Of a DNA stretch of 64,000 bases, positions 45,748-57,541 are shown in pieces. Each line of letters opens with the position of its first letter. Position 1 is the stretch's first letter. The translations under genes were made by a program, and so were the position numbers. The notes beneath the pieces are model-generated. The model was not told the origin of the DNA. It made no database searches and saw nothing but the letters and a program-made list of their open reading frames with translations. Origin of the DNA: Elymus sibiricus (taxonomy: Eukaryota > Streptophyta > Magnoliopsida > Poales > Poaceae); contig CM077666.1 of the NCBI GenBank assembly GCA_039707655.1, forward strand, positions 242,884,166 through 242,948,165, read 5' to 3'.

Positions 45748-46395
45748 TCAAGTGTTGTCATCCTTCAAGTTAATTCCATAAGTGGCCCTCATAATAGATT
45801 CATAAGGTGCTTTAATTATCTTTCTAGGGAAGTGTTCCATCCCTTTCTTTAATGGAAATTGAAATCTTATATTACCTTCTTTCACATCAATAATAGCACC
45901 AATAGTTCGAAGAAAAGGCCTACCAAGTATTATGGGGCAAGAAGGATTGCATTCAATGTCAAGAACAATAAAGTCCACGGGCACATAATTTATATTTGCA
46001 ATAATAAGAGCATCATTTATTCTACCCAATGGCTTTTTAATAGTAGAATCCGCAAGATGCAAATTAAGGGAACAAGGATCCATGTCGGTGAGACCTAGCA
46101 CATCACACAAAGATTTTGGTATAGTGGAAACGCTAGCACCAAGATCACAAAGAGCATTACATTCATAGTCTTTGATTTTCACCTTAATAGTTGGTTCCCA
46201 TTCATCTTGTAATTTTCTAGGAATTGATACTTCTAATTCAAGTTTTTCTTCATGTGCTTTCATCATGGCTTCTACAATATGTTTAGTGAAAGCCTTATTT
46301 TGTTCATATGCATTTGGTGAATTAATCATGGATTGCAACAAGGAAATACACTCAATTAAATAATAACTATCATAATTAAAGTCCCTGTAATCCAA
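45748..46395 (-). pseudogene. Aspartic protease region of element B
   Basis: 215-aa frame with CDLGASVSTIPKSLCDVLGL (active-site Asp in DLGAS) and CPIILGRPFLRTIGAIIDV, the retropepsin core of Athila-type elements. It follows the gag region on the minus strand and is the last coding domain; the frame ends at GINLKDDNT. No pol domain follows, so the element depends on others for copying. Confidence 0.8.
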
Positions 46396-46891
46396 AGTAG
46401 TGGGTGTATTACTATTTAAAGTTTTGACCTCTCCAAACCCACTTTTTTCATTTTTTCATCAAGATTATCACCCTCCAAGCAAGTGGGACTCCTTCTATCT
46501 AAAGTTGACTCTTCTCTAGTCCCTTTTTCATCAAGTTTTATGTTACTAAATAATGATTCAATAGGAGTGACACCAATCATTTTAATATCTTCATCATTAC
46601 TACGATAGAAACCGGGTGGAATCGCTTTTTCTAGAAATTCTCGCTTAGCTCTCAACCTAGCGGTCCTTTGTTTACTTTCATTAATGGAGACATAGATAGC
46701 TTTAATAGACTCATTTATATCATGATTGGATGGCGAATTTTTAGTTTTAAGATTTTCCACATCATGAGCAATTATATCCATGTTCCTAGCCAATTCATCA
46801 ACTCTATTCAATTTTCCTTCTATCATAGCATTAAAATTCTTTTGCGAACTAATAAATTATTTAATATTACTTTAAAGATTAGAGGGAATCC

Positions 46892-46940
<49 letters not shown>

Positions 46941-47253
46941 AGAATTACCATAAGGATTGCCATAATTATTAGAGAATTTCCAGGAAACGGTCTAGCATTG
47001 AAACTACCCCTATAAGCATTGTTGTTGAAATTATTCCTAGAGACTAAATTCACATCAATAGCATCATTACTTTGCTCAATCAAAGTAGACAATGGCACAT
47101 CATTAGGATCAATATGAGCATTTTTACTAGCAACCAATTTCAATAAAGCATCCATCTTATCACTCAAAGTATTAATTTCTTCAACATAATTTACCTTCTT
47201 ACCAGTTGGAGTTCGTTCAGTGTGCCATTGAGAATAATTTGCCATAATATTGT
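46396..47253 (-). pseudogene. Second part of gag of element B
   Basis: Reads ATIMANYSQWHTERTPTGKK, then EEINTLSDKMDALLKL and SRNNFNNNAYRGSFNARPFPGN. The frame shifts near 46970, just before an ATT/AAT trinucleotide run that would code poly-Asn. The following frame continues LNRVDELARNMDIIAHDVENLKTK to ERSKL. It is the C-terminal half of gag, separated from the N-terminal half by the solo LTR at 47254-48817. Confidence 0.7.
46892..46940 (+). repeat. (ATT)n microsatellite
   Basis: About 16 units of ATT within the gag region of element B; on the coding strand (AAT)n. Confidence 0.95.
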
Positions 47254-48817
47254 TGATACGTCTCCAACGTATCTATAATTTTTGATTGTTCCATGCTGTT
47301 ATATTATCAATCTTGGATGTTTTTATAAGCATTTACAACAATTATATATCATTTTTGGAGACTAACCTATTAACTTAGTGCCCAGTGCCAGTTGCTGTTT
47401 TCTGCCCTGTTTTTGTTTTACAGAAAATCAATACCAAACGAAGTCCAAATGCCACGAAACTTTTTGGAGATTTTTTATTGGCCAAGATAAACACTAGAAG
47501 CTTCAGGAGAGGGCCAGAAGACCCAGGAGGTGGCCACGAGCCACCAGGGCGCGCCTGGGGGGGCAGGCGCGCCCTGGTGCCTCGTGGGCCCCCCTTTGCT
47601 CCGTTTGACCTAATTCCAGCACTATAAATTCAGAAAAAATCAGAAACCCTTAGGGGAGTCCATGAAATACTTTTTCCGCCCCCGCAAGCTTCTGTTCCAG
47701 AGAGATCCCATCTGGGGTCCTTCTCCGGTAATCTGTCGGAGGGGGAATCGATCACGGAGGGGCTCTACATCAACCTTCCTGCCCTTCCGATGATGCGTGA
47801 GTAGTTTACCATAGACCTTCGGGTCCATAGTTAGTAGCTAGATGGCTTCTTCTCTCGTTTTGATCTTCAATACAATGTTCTCCTCGATGTTCTTGGAGTT
47901 CTATCCGATGTAATCGCTTTTTGCGGTGTGTTTGTTGGGATCCGATGAATTGTGAGTTTATGATCAGATTATCCATGAAATTATTTGAGTCTTTGCTGCA
48001 CTCTTTTATGCATGATTATTATAGCCTCGTATTTCTTCTCCGATCTATTGATTTGGTTTGGCCAACTGAGTTGATTTATCTTGCCATGGGAAGAGGTGCT
48101 TTGCAGTGGGTTCGATCTTGCGGTGCTCAATCCCAGTGACAGAAAGGGACATGACACGTATGTATCATTGCTACTAAGGGTAGAAAGATGGGGTTTATTC
48201 ATACGTGAGTTTATCTTGTCTACATCATGTCATCGTTCTTAAGGCGTTACTCCGTTCTTTTATGGACTTAATACACTAGATGCATGCTGGATAGCGGTCG
48301 ATGTGTGGAGTAATAGTAGTAGATGCAGGCAGGAGTCGGTCTACTTGTATTGGACGTGATGTCTATATACATGATCATTGCCTTGGATATCGTCATGATT
48401 ATTTGCTTTTCTATCAATTGCCCAACAGTAATTTGTCTACCCACCGTATGCTATTTTCTCTAGAGAAGCCTCTAGTGAAAACTATGGCCCCCGGGTCTAT
48501 CTAAATCATATTACTAAAACCCTAAAAATATTGCTGCCATTTTATTTTATTTATTTTATTTTGTATTTTTGTTTCAATCGATCAATCTATCACATACAAT
48601 TTAATCTTGCAATTTACCGCCGAGGGATTGACAACCCCTCGTTTGCGTTGGGTGCAAGGGTTTGTTGTTTGTGTGCAGGTACTACTAACGAGGTGTTGTG
48701 TGATTCTCCTACTAGTTCGATAACCTTGGTTTCGTAACTGAGGGAAATACTTATCTCTACTGTGCTGCATCATCCCTTCCTCTTCGGGGATAATACCAAC
48801 GCAAGCTACAAGTAGCA
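47254..48817 (+). mobile_element. Solo LTR inside element B, same LTR family, opposite strand
   Basis: 1564 bp, TGATACGTCTCCAACG...CTACAAGTAGCA, flanked by exact 5-bp duplications ATTGT (47249-47253 and 48818-48822). There is no internal element sequence, so it is the product of LTR-LTR recombination. It starts and ends like the LTRs of B but is on the plus strand. A hairpin (47534-47555 with 47566-47587) lies upstream of ACTATAAATTCAG (about 47621). Confidence 0.93.
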
Positions 48818-48822
48818 ATTGT

Positions 48823-49436
48823 CAAGAAGTTTTGTAGCTTCTCCCAATGTAATTTCCATAAAAGTACCACTTGCGGCAGAGTCTAGCAAATTTCCAGAGA
48901 CAAAGTTTAGTCCCGCATATTTTTTTTTGTATGATCATCCATAAATTCAAGCCAGGAGTTGGGCAATTTCTTATCATCAATTTCATTCTCTCCCAAGATT
49001 GTGCAACATGTTCATGCTCAAGTTGCTTAAAGTTCATAATTTGATTTCTTAAAGAAATAATCTTAGCGGGAGGAAAATACTTGGTAATAAAAGCATCCTT
49101 ACACTTATCCCATGAATCAATACTATTTCTAGGCAAGGATGAAAACCAACTTTTAGCACGATCTCGTAGTGAGAACAGAAATAATTTTAATTTGACAATA
49201 TCATTATCCATATCTTTCTTCTTTTGCATATCACAAAGTTCAACGAAAGTATTTAGATGGGATGCAACATCTTCATTAGGACTACCAGAAAATTGTTCTT
49301 TCATAACAAGATTAAGCAAAGCGACATTAATATCACATGACTCCGCACTAGTGGCGGGAGGAGCAATAGGAGTACTAATAAAATCATTATTATTAATATT
49401 TGAAAAGACACACAATTTTGTATTTTCTTGAGACAT
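48823..49436 (-). pseudogene. N-terminal part of gag of element B
   Basis: ATG at 49436 (MSQENTKLCVFSNINNND). Contains the Retrotrans_gag core (FSGSPNEDVASHLNTFVELCDM, FSLRDRAKSWFSSLP, WDKCKDAFITKYFP, FKQLEHEHVAQSWERMKLMI). The frame is interrupted by the solo LTR after 48823 and would continue at 47253. Gag of the Athila-like type. Confidence 0.8.
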
Positions 49437-49641
49437 CGCGACAAAGCAAGCAAACTAGCAAACAAGCAAATAAAATATGTTTGTGTTTTTGTAAAAAAAA
49501 AATTAGAAGTGGGGGAGATGAAAACGAGAGGCAAATGCAAATAAAAGGTAAATAAAGTAAATGCAAGTGAATGATAATTTGTGCGAAGGTACTTGGTAAT
49601 TTTGATGATGTCTCCCCGGCAACGACGCCAGAAATTCTTCC
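49437..49641 (-). promoter_or_regulatory. Leader and tRNA-Asp primer site of element B
   Basis: On the minus strand TGGCGTCGTTGCCGGGGAGA lies about 10 bp inside the 5' LTR, one mismatch from the tRNA-Asp primer complement. It is followed by a short leader to the gag ATG at 49436. Confidence 0.75.
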
Positions 49642-51190
49642 TGCTACTTGTAGTCTGCGTTGGTATTTCCCCGAAGAGGAGAGGATGATACAGTATAGTA
49701 GAGATAAGTATTTCCCTCAGTTAAGAACCAAGGTTATCAATCCAGTAGGAGAACCAAGCAAAATTCCGTTGAAAGGCACCTGCACACACAAGAGCAAACA
49801 CTTGCACCCAACGCAAATAAGGGGGTTGTCAATCCCCTTAGCGGTTACTTGCAAGGATTAAATCTTATAGAGGTAAATAGCTAAACTAAAATACTAATAA
49901 AAATAAAAGTAAATAAATTGCAGCAAGGTATTTTTGGGTTTTTAATATGATAAAGATAGACCCGGGGGCCATAGTTTTCACTAGAGGCTTCTCTCTCGAG
50001 CGCAGAAACATACAATGGGTAAACAAATTACTGTTGGGCAATTGACAAAATAGCAAATAATTATGACGGATTCATGGCAATGATCATGTATATAGGCATC
50101 ACGTCCGAGACAAGTGGACTGACTCCTGCCTGCATCTACTACTATTACTCCACCCATCGACCGCTATCCAGCATGCATCTAGGGTATTAAGTATAAAACA
50201 GAGTAACGCCTTAAGCAAGATGACATGATGTAGAGAAGCAAATTCAAGCAATATGAATAAACCCCATCTTTTTATCCTTAATGGCAACAATACAAATACG
50301 TGTCATGTCCCCTTCTATCACTGGGATTGAGCACCGCAAGATTGAACCCATCACAAAGCACCTCTCCCATTGCAAGATAAATCAATCTAGTAGGCCAAAC
50401 TAAACCGATAGATCGGAGAGAAATACAAAGCTATAACAATCATGCATAAAAGAGTTCAGGGAAGACTCAAATATTTCTCATGAATAATCTGATCATAAAC
50501 TCACAATTCATCGGATACCAACAAACACACCGCAAAAGAAGATTACATCGGATAGAACTCCAAGAACATCAAGGAGAACATTGTATTGAAGATCGAAGAG
50601 AGAGAAGAAGCCATCTAGCTACTAGCTATGGACCCGTAGGTCTATGGTAAACTACTCACACATCATCGGAAGGGAAGCAAGGTTGATGTAGAAGCCCTCC
50701 GTGATCGATTCCCCCTCCGACAGAGTACCGGAAAAGGCCTCCAGATGGGATCGCGGAAGAACAGAGGTTTGCGACGGCGGAAAGGTTATTTCTTCTGGCT
50801 CTCTGGGGGTTTCCCAATATTTGTGAATTTATAGAAGTGGAATTAGGTCAAACGGAGTCACGTGGGCCCCACAAGGCAGCACGGCGCGCCCCCCTGGGGC
50901 GCGCCCTAGTGCCTTGTGGAGTCCTCGTGAGGCTTCTGACCTCCTCCCGAAGCTTCCCAGGTTTCTTTTGTCCAGAAAAAAATCTCCAAAATGTTTCGTG
51001 GCATTTGGACTTCATTTGGTACTGTTTCTCTGAAAAGCCAAAAAACAAGCAGAAAACAGCAACTGGCACTGGGCACTAGGTTAATAGGTTAGTCCCGAAA
51101 AATGATATATAATTGCATATAAAACATCCAAGATTGATACTATAATAGCATGGAACAATCAAAAATTAATGATACATTGGAGATGTATCA
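49642..51190 (-). mobile_element. 5' LTR of element B (right copy)
   Basis: 1549 bp, near-identical to 41289-42837; end GAGATGTATCA against GAGACGTATCA. Followed by CCCAC (51191-51195), matching the left TSD. Excision of 41289-51195 restores the element A frame (DDP then LPISDDFPDEQ), which confirms the borders. Confidence 0.93.
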
Positions 51191-52451
51191 CCCACTCCCT
51201 ATTAGTGATGATTTCCCTGATGAACAATTAGCTGTGATAAATGTTTCTCGTAATACTCCTTGGTATGCAGACTATGCTAATTATATTGTTGCTAAATTTA
51301 TACCACCTAGTTTCACATACCAACAAAAGAAAAAGTTCTTCTATGATTTAAGACATTACTTCTAGGATGACCCACATCTTTATAAAGAAAGAGTTGATGG
51401 TATTATTAGACGTTGTATACCTGAGCATGAACAGGAACAAATCCTACGGAAGTGTCATTCCGAGGCTTACGGAGGACACCATGCGGGAGACAGAACTGCA
51501 CATAAGGTACTACAATCTGGTTTTTATTGGCCTACTCTTTTCAAGGATGCTCGTAAGTTTGTTTTATCTTGTGATGAATGCCAAAGAATTGGTAATATTG
51601 GTAGACGTCAGGAAATGCCTATGAATTATTCACTTGTTATTGAACCATTTGATGTTTGGGGATTTGATTATATGGGACCTTTTCCTTCCTCTAATGGGTA
51701 TACACATATTTTAGTTGCTCTTGATTACGTTACTATGTGTGTAGAAGCTATTCCAACTAGTAGTGCTGATCATAACACTTCTATTAAAATGCTTAAAAAA
51801 GTTATTTTCCTGAGGTTCGGAGTCCCTAGATATTTAATGACTGATGGTGGTTCACATTTTATTCATGGTGCATTCCATAAACTCCTTGCTAAATATGATG
51901 TCAACCATAGAATTGCATCTCCCTATCACCCTCAATCTAGTGGTCAAGTTGAATTGAGCAATAGAAAAATAAAGCTAATTTTGCAAAAGACCGTCAATAG
52001 ATCTAGAAAGAATTGGTCTAAGAAACTTGACGATGCATTATGGGCTTATAGAACTGCTTATAAAAATCTTATTGGTATGTCTCCTTATAAAATGGTTTAT
52101 GGAAAAGCATGTCATTTTCCCCTTGAGTTAGAACATAAAGCATATTGGGCAATTAAAGAACTCAATTATGATTTTAAACTTGCCGGTGAAAAGAGGTTAT
52201 TTGATATTAGCTCGCTAGATGAATGGAGAACCCAAGCTTATGAAAATGCCAAATTGTTTAAAGAAAAAGTTAAAAGATGGCATGATAGAAGAATTCAAAA
52301 ACGGGAATTCAAAGTGGGTGAGTATGTTCTATTGTACAATTCTTGTTTTAGATTTTTTACAGGAAAACTTCTCTCTAAATGGGAAGGGCCGTATATCATT
52401 GAAGAAGTTTATCGCTCCAGAGCCATCAAAATAAATAACTCTGAAGGCAAT
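51191..52451 (+). pseudogene. RNase H tail and integrase of element A
   Basis: Continues the A pol frame with LPISDDFPDEQLAVINVSRN. A TAG at 51363 interrupts YF-stop-DDPHLYK. Then comes the integrase zinc domain ([12 protein letters not shown]...CDECQRIG), a core with DYMGPF, TDGGSHF and [11 protein letters not shown] (D-D-E), and the C-terminal part to [11 protein letters not shown]. Element D is inserted after GCAAT at 52451. The pol tail resumes at 61444. Integrase would insert the DNA copy; the stop codon kills this one. Confidence 0.9.
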
Positions 52452-53344
52452 TGTCGGAGTCTAGGATCTGCGTCCAAGAAACTTCTCCAAGAACTTAGGA
52501 TTCAAACTCTGGGGGACTTAGCTTGGCAACCTACGACACGATGGCCTCTACGGTGGAAGGACAGCGGACTCACTGGCTCTCACCGAACACGAAGGGGACG
52601 CGCGAGCTACCCAGGTTCGGGCCACCGTGTGGTGTAATACCCTACTCCTGCCTGCGTTGGATTGCTCTGTATGGAGAGCTTGTGGCTCTGAGTACACGAG
52701 GTGTGGGGGAGAATGGGTCGATCCCCTTACATGGAAGCAGCCCTGCCCCTTTTGTAGTGCCTTGGTCCTCTTCCCCGAAAATATGAGCGGGAAAGGGTTG
52801 CCACAGGGCGGCAATTCAAAAGGGGGACAGGAGCGCAGGCTTATCCTGACTAAAGGCGGTCTTCGCCTGCTAAAGCAGCTCCTAGTGACGCGCTGGTGGG
52901 CTTGGCGATCACCTCCGTCCTGGCGCGCTGATCCGTCCTGATCTTCTATCACCAAAGAGGAAAGCCTTTGGGACTCGCTTTGGGGGAGGCAGATACCGCT
53001 GCTCCCTTATCACCAGAATGGAAGCTGGGCATGGTCGCGCCCCGCTGTCCTTATCCGGACAGCGGGACGTCACCCATGTGCTGGGCGTGGAGCCCCGTGG
53101 CTGGTGCCGTACGACTTGCTTCGTGAGAAGGCCTCGCGAGGGGAGCCTCGCGAGGGAACCTGGTGCTTGGCGGTCTCGGCAGGGCCTGGCCAAGCGGGGA
53201 GGGGCCTCGCGAGGCTCGCCCCTCGTGAGGCGGCTCCCTCCGGAGCGGCTGAGGCAAGGCCACTCTCATGGGCCAGCTGCCGAGCGCTGTCCTATGGGCC
53301 AGAGGCAGACGGGCCGTGGTACCCTGGTTCCCACTGGGCCAATA
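52452..53344 (-). mobile_element. 3' LTR of element D (left copy, element on minus strand)
   Basis: 893 bp. On the plus strand it starts TGTCGGAGTCTAGG and ends CCCACTGGGCCAATA; on the element strand this is TATTGGCCCAG...CTCCGACA, so TA...CA. The left flank GCAAT (52447-52451) matches 61444-61448. The inner neighbour on the element strand is CCACGGGCCCAGGGGCTAC, a polypurine tract. Confidence 0.9.
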
Positions 53345-53619
53345 GTAGCCCCTGGGCCCGTGGCGCGCACGTTCTGCTCGGTTAGGGACGAAACGGCGCG
53401 GGCCCCATCGAACTGCCGGGCCCAGAGGCGACGCGTGGCGGCTTTCGTGGGGAGGGTCGCCCCCACTCCCCACGACGCCTCGGTAACCGCCGTCTTGGCG
53501 ATAAAGTCTGCCCGCTCGGGGCGCAGGCGCGACGTTGCTCTCCGTCCCCATCTCGCCCTTCGCCCCGCACACGCAGTTCCCTTGTTACTCCTCCCCCAAC
53601 TTCCAATCTCTCCTCCGCC
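53345..53619 (+). promoter_or_regulatory. Presumed promoter and 5' UTR of the element D antisense gene
   Basis: Lies between the LTR and the ATG at 53620. GC-rich, then GTTCCCTTGTTACTCCTCCCCC before the ATG. No clear TATA box; inference from position only. Confidence 0.35.
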
Positions 53620-56476
53620 ATGGCCCCAGGCAAGAAACCCGTGGCTGCCGAGGCCTCCTCCAGCAAGAGCTCCCCGGCGGCGGAGCTTGGTCCGGCCTTG
53701 CTGCCAACCACCATCAACGAGAACGGGCTGGCCAGGGCCCGCCCCCTGTTGGCCTCGGCGCACTTCGAGGGAGGCGCCACTGAGATCTGGCCGGGCTCAG
53801 TCCCACGGCGTGACCTCGGCACCACGGTAATCCCCGTATTCTTCCACTCGCTCTTCGCCGGGCTGGGCCGCCCTTCTCTGACTTCCTCTATGTCATCCTT
53901 GAGCATTATGAGATTTGCCTTCTCCACCTTCATCCCAACTCCATTCTCGTCCTTGCTCTCTTCACGTACCTCTGCGAGGCCTTCCTGGGAGTGATGCCGT
54001 CCGTGGCACTCTTCCGGACCTTCTACAGCTTGCGGGTTTTTTCTTCTGGGAACCACCGCTCCGGAGGCGCCTCCTTCCGCATCGATGACGGGATGGGCAG
54101 GGTTTTCATCGACATGAAGATCTCGAAGAAGGTGGAGAACTTTCGGTCGCGCTGGGTTTATATTGATGCCCAGCGGACTAGCCCTCTCCTGGCGATCCCC
54201 ACCGAGCCGGCTGAGAAGATCCCCCGCTGGGAGAACAAGAAGCTTGGCGACGCCGCCCTGAGGCCGATCCTGACGAGGTTGGTGGAGCTACGCAGGGCTG
54301 GGCTTACGGCGGGCATGATTGCCAAGGAGTTCCTCCACCGCCGCATTGCGCCCCTGCAGAAGCGCTCGCACCCGGTGTGGGACATCACCGGACCCGGAGA
54401 CCGGATCAGGCTAGCACGGGAGAGGCCGTGGCCGACGCTTGGGAAGTTTTATTCCCAGGGGAGGCAGAGGATGTGCCTTATGATGCGCGCCCAGTGCACC
54501 GCTGGTCTAACAAGGCTGAGCTGGTCGCGGCGATGCCCCAGTTCGACCAGTGGGGGCTGATTCGGACGGACCTCGAGGAGCCTGAGGAGCTTCTTGAGGA
54601 TTCTTCGGAGACGGGGTCCTTCTCGGGCGCCCACGAGGCCTCCGACTCCAGGAAGGAGAGCAGCGAGGAGTCGTCTCCGCCACCGCCTCCGTCTCCGCCG
54701 GCGCGTCGCCGGCTTCGGCTGGGCGAGGACGAGGGCGACGACGGGGACGCGTTTCGCGTCGTGCCGGCCAGGCCCGTGCCGGAGAGGGAGGGAGGAGGCG
54801 ATGCCACGGAGAGCGACGAGCCCCGCGAGGAGCGGGGGGAGGGGACCACCACGGCTACCGACCCCGACAAGAACCGCGCCGCGCCCTCGGGCGGCCGCCC
54901 AGGCGCGCTGCGCGATGGGGGCAGCAGCAGCGGCGCCATCAAGGAGCGAAAGAGGAGGCGCTTTTACCCCAAGGACGAGTAAGTTCCTCCGCCCCCTCCT
55001 ATCAATCCCTGCTCCCTGGCTGCTGCGGTCCTGATGAGCTGTCGCCTGCGCAGGAACTCCGAGCCGGCCGCCGAGGAGGAGGAGAGGACCAAGAAGAGGA
55101 AGGCCGAGGTCGAAGGGCCCTTCCCTCCTCTGAACACTGCCTCGCCTGCCGCACCGACGCCCCCGGCGACGAGACCGGGCGGTGGCAAGGAAACCGCGCT
55201 GGTGCCTCCCAAGGCGGCCCCCGGTCTCGGTGTCGAGATGGTGGAGAAGGAGGGCGAAGCACTGACCTCTCCCCAGCGCACCACGCCTGTCCACGGCGGA
55301 GGCCACCGATGCCCCCACGGGAGCCACCTCCGGACCCGGGCGCTCGGACCCTGAAGCGCTCAGGGCAGCGCCGGAGCGCGGGGCGACGCCGCCGGCGCCG
55401 GAAGCGGCCATCCCGGGCCGCCCCGCGCCAGACGGCGAGCGCAACCCCTGCCGGGGGCGATGGCGTAGGGCAGCCGGAGGGGCTCGAGGTTGTGCCTCCC
55501 GCCTGCCGACGCCAGCAGGCGATGAGGAGGCCCGGGCGAGCCGTGCCTTGGTGCTGCGGGAGAGCGGTACCGCGCCCTGGAGTGGGGCCGTCAACGGCGT
55601 CAAGGCGGCTCTTGAGGCCCTCGAAGGCGAGCTCGGGAAGGAGGCGGAGCTCTGAGCGGAGGAGCGGCGGAGGCTGGCGGAGGGGTGGAGCCAGCTGCGT
55701 GAGGCGACGAAGCTTGACCGCCGACGGGACGAGGAGGCACAGGCGCAGCGCAAGCAGCTCGCCAAAGTGGGCCAGGCGTCCCTCGCAAGGGCCCTCGAAG
55801 ATGCCCAGGAGTCCAAGCGGCAGCAGGAGGAGGCGGACGCTTACGAGAAGACGCTCCAGGAGCAAGCTCCCTCGCGCGAGCGCCGGCTTAAGGCGCGGGA
55901 GGAGGCTGCGCGGAGGCCCTCAAGGGCCGGCTCGCGTCCCGCGAAGCTGAGCTCCCGAAGCACGAGGAGGAGATCCTCATGTCCCAGGAGGCGGTCGCTG
56001 CCCGCGAGGCGAACGCCAAGACCCGGGAAGGCGAGCTCGCGGCATCTGCGTCCGCGCAGGAGGCAGAACGGGAGCGCCTGCTAGCGAAGGAGAGTGAACT
56101 GGCGGCTGCCCAGGCCACTCTCGACGAGCGGAGGAGCCTTGCGGCCAAGCGGGACGAGCTCCAAACCGAGGTTGATGACCTCAAGAAGTAGCTGCTGGAC
56201 ACGGATGCCACCGTCGAGGAAGCGTGCCGCGACCTGCTGACCCAGGCGACAACGCGACTCTTCAGCAACCTCCTCCGCCTCGACGATCGCTTCGACTTCG
56301 GGCGGGTGGTGACTCCTGTCCCAGCGGAGCTCCGTGAACCCCTTGAGGAGGCGGTGAGGGAGCGTGTAGCCGGCTTCGTCAGGCTGTACGCCTTCGAGCC
56401 TGAAGTCAGCGGCGGCGGCGGCGAGCCCCTTCGTGACGGCGGTGGGAGCGGCGATGGCGGCGCCTCACGTGCCTAA
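53620..56476 (+). pseudogene. Antisense gene of element D: PF04195-like domain plus coiled coil
   Basis: ATG at 53620 (MAPGKKPVAAEASSSK), in a GCC context. Exon 1 (53620-54978) shows one frameshift near 53870 and another near 54420; across them it reads a PF04195-like domain (PFSDFLYVILEHYE, CEAFLGVMPSVALFRTFYSL, RWVYIDAQRTSPLLAIP, AKEFLHRRIAPLQKRSHPVW) and then ARPVHRWSNKAELVAAMPQF, matching C. An acidic/Pro stretch ends RRRFYPKDE. A 75-bp intron joins to NSEPAAEEEERTKKRK. Exon 2 (55054-56476) is a long coiled coil with a frameshift and a TGA near 55653, ending FDFGRVVTPVPAELRE. It is antisense to gag-pol. Function unknown. Confidence 0.78.
54979..55053 (+). other. Conserved intron of the antisense gene, element D
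   Basis: 75 bp, GTAAGTTC donor and CTGCGCAG acceptor. Splicing joins KDE to NSEPAA in frame (GA/G split codon). Position and length match the 77-bp intron in element C. Confidence 0.75.
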
Positions 56477-57541
56477 ATTTTCCTTGACCTATTGCTGTAA
56501 TAGGATAGACATGGCCCCGCGGGTGCGTGAAGACATTTGCATGGTACTTTTGCTGTAAGCACTTAATGATTTATGTGTTTTTCGTTTTCTTCCCGAGGCC
56601 TTTATTTTCCTTTTACATTGCCTTTGTGCCCTGTGTTGCTGGGACCCAGCCCCCGAGGTGGGCTACACCGTCGCTGGGATGCCCAGAGCGTGCGCTCGGC
56701 AAGGCCAGAGGGTGTAGGGCTCTTAGGGCTGGTAGGAGTTCTTGAGGTGCGATGCTCAGGGTCCCCCCCTTGACGCGCAGGCGGCTCGTGCCAAAGAAAT
56801 CAGGAGGCCACGAGAGAGAAATGAGAGGGAAAGGACCGGAGGGGTGCTTTAGACTTAGCTCCTTTGAGGCGTGCAGCTTGGGGCGAGTCCTTCGTAAGGC
56901 CCGGCTCATGAGGCGCAGCCCCTCGCGAGGCCCTCTGTCCGTAGGACCCACCGCGAGGCCTCCCGAGGGGGGGCTCCTGAGGCCTTCGTATCCTGCACCA
57001 GGGAAACTGCCAAGTTTTTGCGAACGACGCGGCGGGGCGCGCTCGCGAGGTCGCTTGTGGGTGTTACGCGAGGAGACAAGAGCACCAAGGACCTGGTGAG
57101 GTGACGTGCACGGGAGCAGGCCCGCGAGCCAGAGCTCAGTCGCTTGGGTTTTTCAGTGCTGCTGGGACTGACCCGAGCACAGACACCGTGCCCAGCCCCC
57201 GCTCGCGTGACAGGCACGGGCGAGACCATGGGCGTGCGCCCTGCAGAGGCAAGCACACGGGGTTTTGAAGGAAATAAGCTTTACTGATGCATGAAGCAAG
57301 TTCATTACATAACAGAAAGATACATGCTGCCGTGTCCGACACGGGTCAGCCTGAGGATGTGATGGCCGAGGGGCCCTCAAGTAAGCCGCCAGCGTGGAGC
57401 ATGGGGCATCCGCCAGCGCTGAGCATGGGGCTTCCACGAGAGTGGGAAGGAGCTCTCACGTGCCGAAGGCAGCGTGGGTAGAGAGAGCCCCGGAGTGTGT
57501 ACAGCTCCATGTCGCTCGTATCCGTGGGGCACAGATAGAAC
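56477..57541 (-). other. Spacer and integrase C-terminal remnant of element D
   Basis: Mostly non-coding. At about 57597-57520 the minus strand reads TEAGVPVPNTWNARHHRKFYL, the final residues of the integrase seen in C (TEDGVPVPNAWNIQHLRKFYP). The rest has the 60-bp GCTCCGCGCTGGC-type repeats (57370-57450), the GGGGGCTGG/CTCTGGCTCGCGGG block (57090-57215) and a polyadenylation-side region of the antisense gene. Confidence 0.65.

Noticed and set aside
54449..55816. 455-aa open frame on the minus strand
   Set aside because: Antisense of the low-complexity and coiled-coil exons of the element D antisense gene; composition artefact.
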